Origin: Neotamlana sedimentorum
GTDB lineage: Bacteria; Bacteroidota; Bacteroidia; Flavobacteriales; Flavobacteriaceae
NCBI RefSeq assembly: GCF_000943565.1
Contig: NZ_JTDW01000005.1
Coordinates: forward strand, 372,001 to 436,000
Length of the DNA: 64,000 bases
Direction: 5' to 3'
The notes beneath the pieces are model-generated. The model did not search any database and was not told the origin of the DNA. It saw only the letters and a program-made list of their open reading frames with translations. The position numbers and the translations under genes were made by a program. Position 1 is the first letter of the stretch. Every line of letters begins with the position of its first letter. This document shows positions 27,197 to 36,188 of this stretch, piece after piece.

Positions 27197-28897
27197 TTAA
27201 TCTTCAATCGCATCTGCTTTTAACTTGATAGCATCAAGATAGCGATTTAATTGTTTTTTAACCACTGGGAATAATAGGAACAAACCAACCATGTTAGGGA
27301 AAATCATTGCGAAAATCATCGCATCAGAGAAACTCCAAATAGATCCCATACTAGCAGCTGCACCAATTACAACAAAGGTTAAGAATAATATTTTATAAAC
27401 TAAATCGGCAACTTTACCTCTACCGAATAAAAATTTCCAAGATTGTAAGCCGTAGTAAGACCACGAAATCATTGTTGATACAGCAAACAATACTACAGCT
27501 ACAGTTAAAAATATATTTGAATAAGGAATATATTGCGCAAATGCTTTAGATGTAATTCCTGCGCCTTCGAAAGCTTCTCCATCTATAAACACTACACCAG
27601 AACCATCTCCACCATACTCAAAAAATCCTCCAAAGTTAAAAATAACAATAACTAAAGCCGTCATAGTACAAATTACAACAGTATCAATAAATGGCTCTAA
27701 TAAAGCTACAAGTCCTTCTGAAGCAGAATATTTTGTTCTTACCGCAGAGTGTGCTATTGATGCCGAACCAGCCCCAGCTTCGTTAGAGAACGCCGCACGT
27801 TTAAAACCTACTAGTAAAACTCCTATTACCGAGCCTACACCAAATGCTGTTGGATTAAATGCTTCTTTTACAATTAAACCAATAGCATCATCAATTAATG
27901 AGAAATTACTAAATATTATATAAACACAAGCTATTATATACATTAAAGCCATAAAAGGCACAACTTTTTCAGTTACCGATGCAATACGCTTAATACCTCC
28001 AATTATTATAATACCAACTAAAACAGCTAATACTAAACCTACAATTGCTCCTGCCGCTGTGCTTTCCCAGTTAAAAAGTTCTTTAATTACAATAGTTGCT
28101 TGGTTAGATTGTGCTGCGTTACCACCACCAAAAGAACCACCAATACAAAACACCGCAAAAATACCTGCTGCAATTTTCCCTAAGGTTTTAAATCCTTTTG
28201 ATTTTAACCCTTTACTTATGTAATACATAGGACCACCATAAACAGTACCATCTTCACCTACATCGCGATATTGAACACCTAATGTACATTCTACAAACTT
28301 AGTAGACATACCTAAAAGGCCGCATATAATCATCCAAAACGTTGCTCCAGGACCACCTAAAGCAATAGCTAAAGCTACACCAGCAATATTACCATTACCG
28401 ACTGTTCCTGAAACCGCAGTTGCTAAAGCCTGAAAGTGCGACACTTCCCCTTCAGAACTTTCATCTCTTATAGTATCTACTATATCACCATCAATCGCTA
28501 AATCGTCCTTTATACTTACCAAATGATCTTCAATATCCACATTAGTTAAATCTTGACCTTGAGCAATACCCTCTTCACCATAAAGTTCTTGAGCACCGTG
28601 TTTTTCAATATCTTCATATTTACCACGAACCGTATTTATAGCTGTCCAGAAATAACGAATGTTTGGAAAGCCAAAATAAATAGTAAAAAATAACGCACTA
28701 CCTACTAATAGTAACAGTACGAATGGTATTGTGAATTCTTCACCTTTATAAACAGGAAAAAACACAACATTCGTAAAAAATTCTGCAATAGGTGCAAATG
28801 CTTGATCTATTTTTTGGTCAAGTCCAACCTCTTCTTCTTGTGCAAATGTTAATATTGGTAAAATTAATGAAAGTGTTGTTAGAAGATATTTCTTCAT
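27197..28897 (-). CDS. Sodium:alanine symporter (AGCS) family transporter
   Basis: A 566-residue inner-membrane transporter, probably Na+-coupled amino acid uptake. Family signatures are SHFQALATAVSGTVGNGNIAGVA and AAFSNEAGAGSASIAHSA. Two features are unlike most bacterial AGCS proteins: an N-terminal signal-peptide-like segment (residues 1-19, ending TFAQ) and a hydrophilic insert of about 55 residues (about 95-150) just before the first signature. About ten transmembrane segments follow. It precedes the HhH gene by 21 bases. Confidence 0.9.
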   Translation of the reverse strand: MKKYLLTTLSLILPILTFAQEEEVGLDQKIDQAFAPIAEFFTNVVFFPVYKGEEFTIPFVLLLLVGSALFFTIYFGFPNIRYFWTAINTVRGKYEDIEKHGAQELYGEEGIAQGQDLTNVDIEDHLVSIKDDLAIDGDIVDTIRDESSEGEVSHFQALATAVSGTVGNGNIAGVALAIALGGPGATFWMIICGLLGMSTKFVECTLGVQYRDVGEDGTVYGGPMYYISKGLKSKGFKTLGKIAAGIFAVFCIGGSFGGGNAAQSNQATIVIKELFNWESTAAGAIVGLVLAVLVGIIIIGGIKRIASVTEKVVPFMALMYIIACVYIIFSNFSLIDDAIGLIVKEAFNPTAFGVGSVIGVLLVGFKRAAFSNEAGAGSASIAHSAVRTKYSASEGLVALLEPFIDTVVICTMTALVIVIFNFGGFFEYGGDGSGVVFIDGEAFEGAGITSKAFAQYIPYSNIFLTVAVVLFAVSTMISWSYYGLQSWKFLFGRGKVADLVYKILFLTFVVIGAAASMGSIWSFSDAMIFAMIFPNMVGLFLLFPVVKKQLNRYLDAIKLKADAIED

Positions 28898-29005
28898 AAT
28901 TATGAGAATAAGTTAGTTATTATTTAGAGAATAATTAGTTATTTGCGGCAAGATGCTAAAAAAAAATGGCATTTTAAAACATTGGTTGTTAAAAATGCAA
29001 TTACA

Positions 29006-30025
29006 CTAATCTATATTAAATTCAGAATTAAGCGCATTTATTTGTTCAGGACGACCTAAAACAATGATTTTAGAATGCGGTTCTAATTTTAAATTCGCTT
29101 CAGGGTTTACAATATATTCACCACTAGCATCCTTATAACCAATTACATTACAGCCTGTTTTACGGCGTAAATCTAAATCTTTTAAGGTTTTTGCAAAATT
29201 GGTATTATATAGTTTCTCTACTGCAATTTCTTCTATATTTATATTTGATTTGCCTACAATAGATAAATTATCAATAAATTCCATTAAACCAGGAACAACT
29301 ACTAAAGACGCCATATGATCGCCACCAATTTTATCGGGTAAAATAACATTGTTGGCTCCTGCGAATTTTAGCTTATTATAAGATGATTCTTGTGATGCTC
29401 TACTAATTATATTAATATCCTTATTAAGTTGTCTGGTAGAAAGTACTACAAACAAATTATCGGCGTCGTTTGGTAAAGCCGAAATAAAACAAGATGCGCG
29501 ATCTACACCAGATTGTTGCAAAACTTCATCTTCATTTGCATTTCCTATTACATATGGCACGCCATCTAGCTGTAAACGTTCTTCTAATTCTTTATTTTTT
29601 TCAATTACAACAAATTCACGATTGTAGGCCATTAATTTGCTTGCTGCTTGTTTACCATTGCGCCCATAACCACAAATAACAACGTGATTTTTAAAACCAT
29701 CAATCTTTTTTTGCATTTTTCTATGTTTTAATTCTTCAATATCATTCTTACTTAAAATATATTCGGTAATAATAGATAGTGCGTAACCTACAATTATTAC
29801 GCTCGCTAAAATTAAGATTATGGTAAAAATTTTAGCTTCTTTATCAAGTGGTACAACTTCACCAAAACCAACGGTTGTCATGGTAATTACGGTCATGTAA
29901 ACAGCATCGACCCACGAATAACCAGAAATAAATCGATACCCAGAAACGCCAATAAGTAAAATTACTATTAGCAAGAGTACTGCGGTGTAAATTTTGGTTC
30001 TAAAAAACTTTATTAATGGATTCAT
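29006..30025 (-). CDS. Potassium channel protein with RCK (TrkA-N/TrkA-C) domains
   Basis: A 339-residue channel: two transmembrane helices (about 13-33 and 72-96) with the selectivity filter TVGFG between them, then a cytosolic Rossmann-type RCK domain (GYGRNGKQAASKL) and a TrkA-C domain at the end (residues about 250-339). This is the Kch/MthK-type design, gated by a cytosolic ligand such as nucleotide or Ca2+. It follows the PspC gene by 6 bases. It adds to the TrkAH uptake system elsewhere in the window. Confidence 0.92.
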   Translation of the reverse strand: MNPLIKFFRTKIYTAVLLLIVILLIGVSGYRFISGYSWVDAVYMTVITMTTVGFGEVVPLDKEAKIFTIILILASVIIVGYALSIITEYILSKNDIEELKHRKMQKKIDGFKNHVVICGYGRNGKQAASKLMAYNREFVVIEKNKELEERLQLDGVPYVIGNANEDEVLQQSGVDRASCFISALPNDADNLFVVLSTRQLNKDINIISRASQESSYNKLKFAGANNVILPDKIGGDHMASLVVVPGLMEFIDNLSIVGKSNINIEEIAVEKLYNTNFAKTLKDLDLRRKTGCNVIGYKDASGEYIVNPEANLKLEPHSKIIVLGRPEQINALNSEFNID

Positions 30026-30031
30026 ATAAAA

Positions 30032-30259
30032 TTACAAATCGAAAACCGAAGATCTTTTGGTATAAATTAAATCCTTAATTCGCATCCAAAAAGCTAAAAA
30101 TAAATATAATGCAAATCCAAAACCAACAGTAACAAATGTTAAATACATAAAACTTGTACGCACTACTTTGGCGCGAATTCCTAACCTATCGGCAATTCTT
30201 TGACACACATAATATCCATGTTTTTGAAAAAAATATACTGGTTTGTAAAATACATTCAT
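30032..30259 (-). CDS. PspC-domain small membrane protein
   Basis: A 75-residue protein of the PspC type: a short cytosolic stretch (CQRIADRLGI) followed by one transmembrane segment (about residues 38-58). PspC proteins take part in envelope-stress responses in enterobacteria; short stand-alone copies in Bacteroidota are uncharacterised. It lies 14 bases after the DUF2851 gene and 6 bases before the K+ channel, so the three probably form one leftward operon. Confidence 0.82.
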   Translation of the reverse strand: MNVFYKPVYFFQKHGYYVCQRIADRLGIRAKVVRTSFMYLTFVTVGFGFALYLFLAFWMRIKDLIYTKRSSVFDL

Positions 30260-30273
30260 ATCGCAATTTAATA

Positions 30274-31566
30274 TTAAGTTTCTTGGTTTAAAAGTTTATT
30301 ATTTAAAAACACGTTTCCCACGGCACATTTTAAACACAAATTAGTGTCACAATACTTAGTTTTTAAGTGAATTAAGGCTTGCGAATCTAAAGCTGTTTTT
30401 GAAACTGGTTTTAAATTATTAAAAGCCGAAATAATATTATTTTTTTCTGATTTTATTGAGGCTATCAACTCTAATATTTCATCTTGAATGGAAATTCCTT
30501 GATGCTTTGCATAACAAAACTTTAGTGGAATTATAGTATTAATTAGCAACAAATCGATAAATGATTTTGATATTCCTTTGTTTGAAGGCTTTGATTCTTT
30601 TTGAAAAGTATAATGCGTTTTCCAAAAACTAGAAGTCTCTACTTTAAACAACTTATAAAACTCATCGAGTGATTTGATTTCTATAACTTTAGAAAACAAA
30701 TTTTGATGTAAAAAATATAAACTTGCTAATTGCGATAATCGAATGGTGGGAAAGTTAAGAGGTCTCAATCGAAAAAATTGAACAGGTAAAACCCCAATGG
30801 TTTTTAGGTTAAACTTTACTTTAGTAAAGCTGTATTCCTTTAAAAGTTTTAAAAAATAAGGTTCTTGAGTGTCGTTTTCCAATAATCCTGCTTGACCGAA
30901 TAACAAGGCTTCCAACTTAAATAAATCATTTTGCATCTTCCTAACCACCGTAAAACTCATAGAATTTGCCAAACTAAAAAAGGCTTCTCCATTTACTTTT
31001 AAACCAAAATTTTTAAATATCATTTTAAATAAAACGGTCTCCCAGTCGTTTTTAGATTGAGTCAATAAATCATCAATAACACCAGCCTTTTGCTCTAAAC
31101 GCTCAAAAAATAAGCGTTCTTTCCAATTGGCAAGCACAAAATCATTAACATTGCTAAATTCATTTTCACAATTAATCCATCTATTATCGGCACCAAATAA
31201 TGTCTTATAACTTTTTAATAAACCCTCATTAACAAAATCTTTTAATTGTAAGGTAGCTAAAGGCGAATTATCCTCTCTAAACACTTCAATATCGTGTTCC
31301 CAAACTACATGTAAAATAACATTATTGTAAGCATTATCTATTTCATGATTATGCAAATACCAATCGGAAGATTTTATATGAATTTCCACATTACCAGCCC
31401 AAAGCTGATTGTCAATAATTAATTGGGCATTAAAAAAATCGGGGCCCGAATTAAAATTATGCGTGCCTACATTTTTTACAACAACTGTTTTACCCATAAC
31501 CGTTTTTAAATGCGTAATATGTATCTTTTTATGTTTCCATAAATAATGTAGAAAATCTTCTTGCAT
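30274..31566 (-). CDS. DUF2851 family protein
   Basis: A 430-residue protein I recognise as DUF2851, conserved in Bacteroidota, function unknown. The start MQEDFLHYLWKHKKI and the segment NVEIHIKSSDWYLHNHEIDNAYNNVILHVVWEHD (residues about 58-92) are characteristic; that His/Asp/Glu-rich stretch resembles a nuclease-like metal site, which is inference. A cysteine cluster near the C-terminus (CDTNLCLKCAVG) may bind metal. No signal peptide. First gene of a leftward group with pspC and the K+ channel. Confidence 0.87.
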   Translation of the reverse strand: MQEDFLHYLWKHKKIHITHLKTVMGKTVVVKNVGTHNFNSGPDFFNAQLIIDNQLWAGNVEIHIKSSDWYLHNHEIDNAYNNVILHVVWEHDIEVFREDNSPLATLQLKDFVNEGLLKSYKTLFGADNRWINCENEFSNVNDFVLANWKERLFFERLEQKAGVIDDLLTQSKNDWETVLFKMIFKNFGLKVNGEAFFSLANSMSFTVVRKMQNDLFKLEALLFGQAGLLENDTQEPYFLKLLKEYSFTKVKFNLKTIGVLPVQFFRLRPLNFPTIRLSQLASLYFLHQNLFSKVIEIKSLDEFYKLFKVETSSFWKTHYTFQKESKPSNKGISKSFIDLLLINTIIPLKFCYAKHQGISIQDEILELIASIKSEKNNIISAFNNLKPVSKTALDSQALIHLKTKYCDTNLCLKCAVGNVFLNNKLLNQET

Positions 31567-31676
31567 TCAACTAATTTAATTATTTTGAAGTAAGAATTTT
31601 AATAAATTTGAAAAAAATGTCCCTTTTTTAAATCTGGCAAACGTCATTAAGATATAAACTTTTAAAAAATTAAATT

Positions 31677-32024
31677 ATGAAACAATTTATGATGATTTTC
31701 ACTGGAGCCGATTACACCGATTTAGGCTTATCGCCAGAAGAATTACAAACTCGCATGCAAAAATGGTTTGCCTGGGGAAACAAAATGGAACAAGCCGGTA
31801 TTTTACGAGGCGGTGAAGCTTTAACACCACAAATTAGACGTGTTTCGGGTGAAAACCGCACGGTAACCGATTTATCTTCGGCCGAAGCTAAAGAAATTGT
31901 TGGTGGTTATTACACCGTTGAAGCCGAAAGTTTTGATGCTGTTGAAGCCATTGCTCAAGATTTTCCCGATTACGATTTAGGTGGCACTGTAGAAATTAGA
32001 GAAGTTATGGTGTTCGATAGATAG
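31677..32024 (+). CDS. YciI-like (DGPF) protein
   Basis: A 115-residue dimeric alpha-beta barrel protein of the YCII/DGPF type (KQFMMIFTGADY..., ending GTVEIREVMVF). Such proteins are the usual neighbours of ECF42-type sigma factors, where they are regulated together or may sense a signal. Enzymatic activity is not established. It precedes the sigma factor by 1 base, so the two are certainly one transcript. Confidence 0.88.
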   Translation: MKQFMMIFTGADYTDLGLSPEELQTRMQKWFAWGNKMEQAGILRGGEALTPQIRRVSGENRTVTDLSSAEAKEIVGGYYTVEAESFDAVEAIAQDFPDYDLGGTVEIREVMVFDR

Positions 32025-32025
32025 T

Positions 32026-32982
32026 ATGGAAAACCAACTTATAGACCATCTTTTTAGACATCACAGCGGAAAGATGGTCTCTGTTTTAACTCGATTTTTT
32101 GGTTTACAGCATCTCGGTATAATTGAAGATGCCGTACAAGACACCTTTATAAAAGCCAGTTTAAGTTGGCGTACAAAACAACCCGAAAATCCTGAAGCTT
32201 GGTTAAATAAAGTGGCGAAAAACCGTGTTTTAGATATTTTTAGAACGCTTAAAGCCCAACAAAACAACTTACCACAAATAAACCAAGGCACACAAAGTAT
32301 TGCTATAAACGAATTGTTTCTAGATTCAGAAATTGAAGATGCGCAATTACGTATGATTTTTACCGCTTGCCACCCCAAACTCGATGCTCGCGATCGTATT
32401 TCGTTTGCATTAAAAACCGTTTCTGGTTTTAGCATAAAAGAAATTGCTTCGGCTTTATTAACCAAAGAAGATACTATTAAAAAACGGCTGCTTCGGGCTA
32501 AAAAAAGTATTAAACAACAACATATTCCTTTTAAAATTCCACAAGGCAATGCGTTACCTCAACGGTTAGATAGTGTACTGGAAGTTTTATATTTAATTTT
32601 TAATGAAGGATTTCACTCTAACAAAACAGACAAACTCATTCAAAAAGAACTTTGTGCAGAAGCTATTCGTTTAACTCAAATTCTATTAAAAAAAGACATT
32701 ACAAGACAACCAAAAGTATATGCGCTTTGTGCTTTATTGTGTTTTCATGCCGCACGACTAGATGCGAAAACCAATACCAATAACGAAATTTTAGATTTAA
32801 AAACGCAAAACCGTAGCCTGTGGCATAAACCGCTTATAGAGCGCGGAAATGTAATGATGTATAAAGCTGTTGAAACTCATACATTTTCGCATTATCATTA
32901 TGAAGCCGCCATAATTGCAGAGCACTTAAAAGCTTCAACCTTCGAACAAACAGATTGGAACAAAATTCACCATTGGTATTAA
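32026..32982 (+). CDS. ECF42-type sigma factor, interrupted by an in-frame TAA
   Basis: A 318-residue sigma-70 family protein. Region 2 spans residues 1-75 (IEDAVQDTFIKASLSW, LNKVAKNRVLDIFR), region 4 about 105-165 (FALKTVSGFSIKEIASAL), followed by the ECF42 C-terminal extension. ECF42 proteins are normally about 410-420 residues. Here a TAA at 32980-32982 ends the frame early, but the same frame continues without a shift to 33276 and encodes the missing TPR-like tail. The full reading would be 416 residues. Either the gene is a recent pseudogene, the stop is a sequencing error, or the short form works. Confidence 0.82.
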   Translation: MENQLIDHLFRHHSGKMVSVLTRFFGLQHLGIIEDAVQDTFIKASLSWRTKQPENPEAWLNKVAKNRVLDIFRTLKAQQNNLPQINQGTQSIAINELFLDSEIEDAQLRMIFTACHPKLDARDRISFALKTVSGFSIKEIASALLTKEDTIKKRLLRAKKSIKQQHIPFKIPQGNALPQRLDSVLEVLYLIFNEGFHSNKTDKLIQKELCAEAIRLTQILLKKDITRQPKVYALCALLCFHAARLDAKTNTNNEILDLKTQNRSLWHKPLIERGNVMMYKAVETHTFSHYHYEAAIIAEHLKASTFEQTDWNKIHHWY

Positions 32983-33276
32983 TGCCTACACCAATTACAA
33001 CCAGCTCCCATTAATTTATTAAACATGGCTGTTGTATGCTTGCAAAAACAAGATTTTATAATGGCAAAAACACATTTAAACCAATTAAATGCTGAAGATT
33101 TACAACAACGCTCATATTTGTTTTATGCCACTAAAGCCAATTATTATTTGCAAACCAATCAACCTAAAAAAGCCATTTTAAACCTAAACAAAGCTATAGA
33201 ACAGGTTAGCAATACACTCGAAAAAAAATATTTAATAAAAAAACGTGACGATTTAATTTTAAAAAACAAAACTTAA
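32983..33276 (+). pseudogene. C-terminal tail of the ECF42 sigma factor behind the in-frame stop
   Basis: Directly behind the TAA, in the same frame, the sequence reads CLHQLQPAPINLLNMAVVC and on to a TPR-like pair (FYATKANYYLQTNQPKKAILNLNKAIE). That is the conserved end of ECF42 proteins, where the typical text is L-x-PSP-x-V-x-LNRAVA. An ATG at 33025 could start an 83-residue ORF, but it would begin inside the conserved block, so I treat it as the detached tail and not as an independent gene. Confidence 0.75.
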
Positions 33277-33339
33277 ATTTCTGGAAAACTATATTATCTT
33301 TATGTGAAAAACGGCATATTTTTTGCTCCCTAATTCACA

Positions 33340-34296
33340 ATGAAAAAACTGCTAGCACTTTTACTGTTATTGCCTCTTCTTAATTTTGCTCAGGTTAAGA
33401 AATTATATAGGCAAGCCTTAAGAACTTCTAATTTAGAAGAACGAATTTCTATTTTAAACGAAATTATAAAACAAGACCCTAAAAATTTCGATGCCATTTT
33501 TCAGCGTGGTATTGCAAAAAACGACTTAGGAAATTTTAGAGGTGCCATTGTAGATTACTCCAGAATAATTGTTGAAAAACCAGAAGCGGACACCTTTTTT
33601 AATCGTGGAAATGCGAAATACAGCTTGCAAGATTTACCAGGTGCAAAACAAGACTATGCCAAAGCTTATATGCTAGACGATAATTTTATTGACGCACTTT
33701 ATAGTTTGGCTTGTGTGAAGTTAGATTTAGGCGAATTTGAAAGTGCCATTACCGATTTTAATATCGTTATAAAAAATGCACCAAACTTTGCTCGGGCACA
33801 TGTTTTAAGGGCACATGCTTATAAAGCCACCGAAAAATTAGAAAAAGCTTTAGAAGGTTATACTACTGCCATCGTTTTAGAGCCGTCAATAGACACGTAT
33901 TACAACCGCGCACTTTTCTTCATGGAAATGAACTATTTTAAAGAAGCTAAACGTGATTTTTCTATTGTATTAAAAGCCGACAGAAATAATGCCTATAGCT
34001 ATTTTTACAGAGGAGCCATAAATTTATTTTTAGGAAAATTTGAAGAAGCTATTATAGATTTCACCAAAGCCAACCAGTTCGACACAACAGATTTTGATAC
34101 CTACTTAGGATTAGCTATGGCTTACAACAAATTAAATAACACACCGCTTTCTCAAGAAAATTTAAAAAAAGCTAATAGTATTATTTCCCCAAACCAAACT
34201 ATAAATAGTATTGATGATTATGAAAACACTTATTGGCATCAACATTATTATCATTACTTTAATAATAATATTAACGAGATAATTAAAAATCGATAA
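33340..34296 (+). CDS. Secreted tetratricopeptide repeat protein
   Basis: A 318-residue protein with a signal peptide (residues 1-18, LLPLLNFAQ) and about seven TPR units from residue 25 to 275 (for example FDAIFQRGIAKNDLGNFRGAIVDYS). The tail is rich in His, Tyr and Asn (YWHQHYYHYFNNN). TPR solenoids bind proteins; the partner is unknown. It should be periplasmic. It follows the sigma-factor tail by 63 bases on the same strand and meets rsmG head-on, 1 base apart. Confidence 0.88.
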   Translation: MKKLLALLLLLPLLNFAQVKKLYRQALRTSNLEERISILNEIIKQDPKNFDAIFQRGIAKNDLGNFRGAIVDYSRIIVEKPEADTFFNRGNAKYSLQDLPGAKQDYAKAYMLDDNFIDALYSLACVKLDLGEFESAITDFNIVIKNAPNFARAHVLRAHAYKATEKLEKALEGYTTAIVLEPSIDTYYNRALFFMEMNYFKEAKRDFSIVLKADRNNAYSYFYRGAINLFLGKFEEAIIDFTKANQFDTTDFDTYLGLAMAYNKLNNTPLSQENLKKANSIISPNQTINSIDDYENTYWHQHYYHYFNNNINEIIKNR

Positions 34297-34297
34297 A

Positions 34298-34927
34298 TTA
34301 CCCTTTATACTTTAAAGGTAAATGCACCACTTTTTTGGTTTCAAAAAAGTCTTCTTCGAAAAAATCTGGCAAATCGTAAATGGTGGCTGTCCTGTAAGTT
34401 TTAAGCTCCTCGCTTAAATCACCACCTTTTAAATATAGTATACCATTTTTTAAATCATGGCTTTGTTCTTTTTTTATTTTTCCTTTCACCCAATGAACAA
34501 ACGTGGGCATTGAAGCTACAGCTCTGCTTACAATAAAATCGTAAGTATCATTAATTTCTTCAACACGAGTGTGTGTTGTTTTAACATTGGTTAAACCTAA
34601 GCCTTCAACAACCTCATTTACTACTTTAAGCTTTTTAGCAATACTATCTACTAAATGAAACGAACATTCTGGATATAAAATGGCTAATGGTAACCCTGGA
34701 AACCCTCCACCCGTACCAACATCCATTATTTTACTTCCATCATTAAATTGCAATACTTTAGCAATACCTAATGAGTGTAAGACGTGGCGTAAATACAGCT
34801 CGTCAATATCTTTTCTAGAGACTACATTAATTTTTAAATTCCAGTCTTGATAAAGATTTTCTAATTGTTTAAACTGATTAATTTGAGTCTCAGTTAAATT
34901 TGGAAAGTACTTTAAAATGAGTTCCAT
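34298..34927 (-). CDS. rsmG: 16S rRNA (guanine527-N7)-methyltransferase
   Basis: A 209-residue class I SAM methyltransferase. The SAM site is MDVGTGGGFPGLPLAILYPE (residues about 66-85) and the GidB/RsmG features LHSLGIAKVL and VSRAVASMPTFVHW are present. It methylates G527 of 16S rRNA near the decoding site; loss in other bacteria gives low-level streptomycin resistance. It is monocistronic, with a -7 element upstream. Confidence 0.94.
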   Translation of the reverse strand: MELILKYFPNLTETQINQFKQLENLYQDWNLKINVVSRKDIDELYLRHVLHSLGIAKVLQFNDGSKIMDVGTGGGFPGLPLAILYPECSFHLVDSIAKKLKVVNEVVEGLGLTNVKTTHTRVEEINDTYDFIVSRAVASMPTFVHWVKGKIKKEQSHDLKNGILYLKGGDLSEELKTYRTATIYDLPDFFEEDFFETKKVVHLPLKYKG

Positions 34928-34944
34928 TTCTGTTAAATTTTCAA

Positions 34945-34952
34945 CAAAAATA
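34945..34952 (-). promoter_or_regulatory. -7 element (TATTTTTG) of rsmG
   Basis: Minus strand TATTTTTG matches TAnnTTTG, 17 bases upstream of the rsmG ATG. Confidence 0.5.
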
Positions 34953-35009
34953 TACTTTTTAAATACATTATTTTACTAAAAAACGTTATTAGTTAAGTTG
35001 GTTTATAAC

Positions 35010-35017
35010 TATATTTG
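35010..35017 (+). promoter_or_regulatory. -7 element (TATATTTG) of the desaturase gene
   Basis: TATATTTG followed by C, 51 bases upstream of the ATG. A TTG at 34998-35000 is closer than usual. Confidence 0.6.
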
Positions 35018-35068
35018 CACCGAATATAGTCATTCGACCTAATTTGAGTACTATATAAAATATTTATC

Positions 35069-36169
35069 ATGACTAAACAGACATTATCGTTCTCCAGAAC
35101 GGATTCAGCAAAATTTTTCAGAACATTAAATAAAAGAGTTAACAATTACTTTAAAGAAAATAACGTAAAAAAAACCGGCAACTGGAAAATATGGGTTAAA
35201 ACCATAGTTATGTTCTCCATTTTCTTGGCGCCTTATTTCTTAATACTTACCTTAAATATACCTGGTTGGGCTCAACTACTTTTAACCATAGTAATGGGAA
35301 TTGGAATGGCAGGAGTTGGTATGAATGTAATGCATGATGGTAACCACGGTGCTTTTTCTAACAAAGAATGGGTTAACCGCTTAATGGGAAGTAGTATCTA
35401 CATTCTAGCTGGAAATGTGTACAACTGGCAAGTACAACATAATGTTTTACATCATACTTATACAAATATACACGGACACGACGAAGATTTAGACGCTGGT
35501 CGTATTTTACGTTTTACAAAACATTCAGAGTGGAAATGGTATCACAGATTTCAACACTACTACTCTATTTTATTATACGGTTTATTAACTATAAATTGGG
35601 CCATCACTACCGATTGGCAACAAATGCGCCGTTATATGAAACGTAAATTATCTTACGGAAAATTCCCTAACCCAGTTTGGAATTGGAGTAAACTTGTAAT
35701 TTCAAAACTAATTTATGTTTCTATTTGGATTGTTTTACCGCTTTTAGTTTTAGATATTGCTTGGTGGAAAGTACTACTAGGTTTCTTCTTAATGCATTAT
35801 ACCGCCGGCTTAATTTTAAGTGTCGTGTTTCAATTAGCACACGTTATGGAAGAAGCCGAAATGCCTTTACCAGAAGAAAACGGTACTATGAAAAACACAT
35901 GGGCAATTCACCAATTAAACACAACCATTAATTTTAGCACCAAAAACAAAATTGTTAACTGGTTTACTGGCGGCTTAAACCACCAAGTAGAGCACCATAT
36001 TTTTCCGCATATTAGTCATGTACATTATACTAAAATCGCAAAAATAGTAAAAGAAACAGCTAAAGAATTTAATTTACCATACAACGAATATAAAACAACA
36101 CGTAAAGCTGTTATTTCTCATTTTAAATTTTTAAAACAAATGGGAGCAAAACCTGCGTTAAACGTTTAA
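35069..36169 (+). CDS. Membrane fatty acid (acyl-CoA/acyl-lipid) desaturase
   Basis: A 366-residue integral membrane di-iron desaturase. The three histidine boxes are HDGNH, HNVLHH and HQVEHH, the last in the front-end/delta-6-like form with Gln-Val-Glu. About four transmembrane segments. It introduces double bonds into acyl chains for membrane fluidity using O2 and an electron donor. The exact position of the new double bond cannot be told. It precedes the aminotransferase by 19 bases. Confidence 0.92.
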   Translation: MTKQTLSFSRTDSAKFFRTLNKRVNNYFKENNVKKTGNWKIWVKTIVMFSIFLAPYFLILTLNIPGWAQLLLTIVMGIGMAGVGMNVMHDGNHGAFSNKEWVNRLMGSSIYILAGNVYNWQVQHNVLHHTYTNIHGHDEDLDAGRILRFTKHSEWKWYHRFQHYYSILLYGLLTINWAITTDWQQMRRYMKRKLSYGKFPNPVWNWSKLVISKLIYVSIWIVLPLLVLDIAWWKVLLGFFLMHYTAGLILSVVFQLAHVMEEAEMPLPEENGTMKNTWAIHQLNTTINFSTKNKIVNWFTGGLNHQVEHHIFPHISHVHYTKIAKIVKETAKEFNLPYNEYKTTRKAVISHFKFLKQMGAKPALNV

Positions 36170-36188
36170 CCAACTTATTTACATTTAA

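Noticed and set aside
33025-33276. Independent 83-residue TPR gene
   Set aside because: It is in the same frame as the upstream sigma factor and its ATG falls inside the conserved ECF42 tail, so it is the detached end of that gene.
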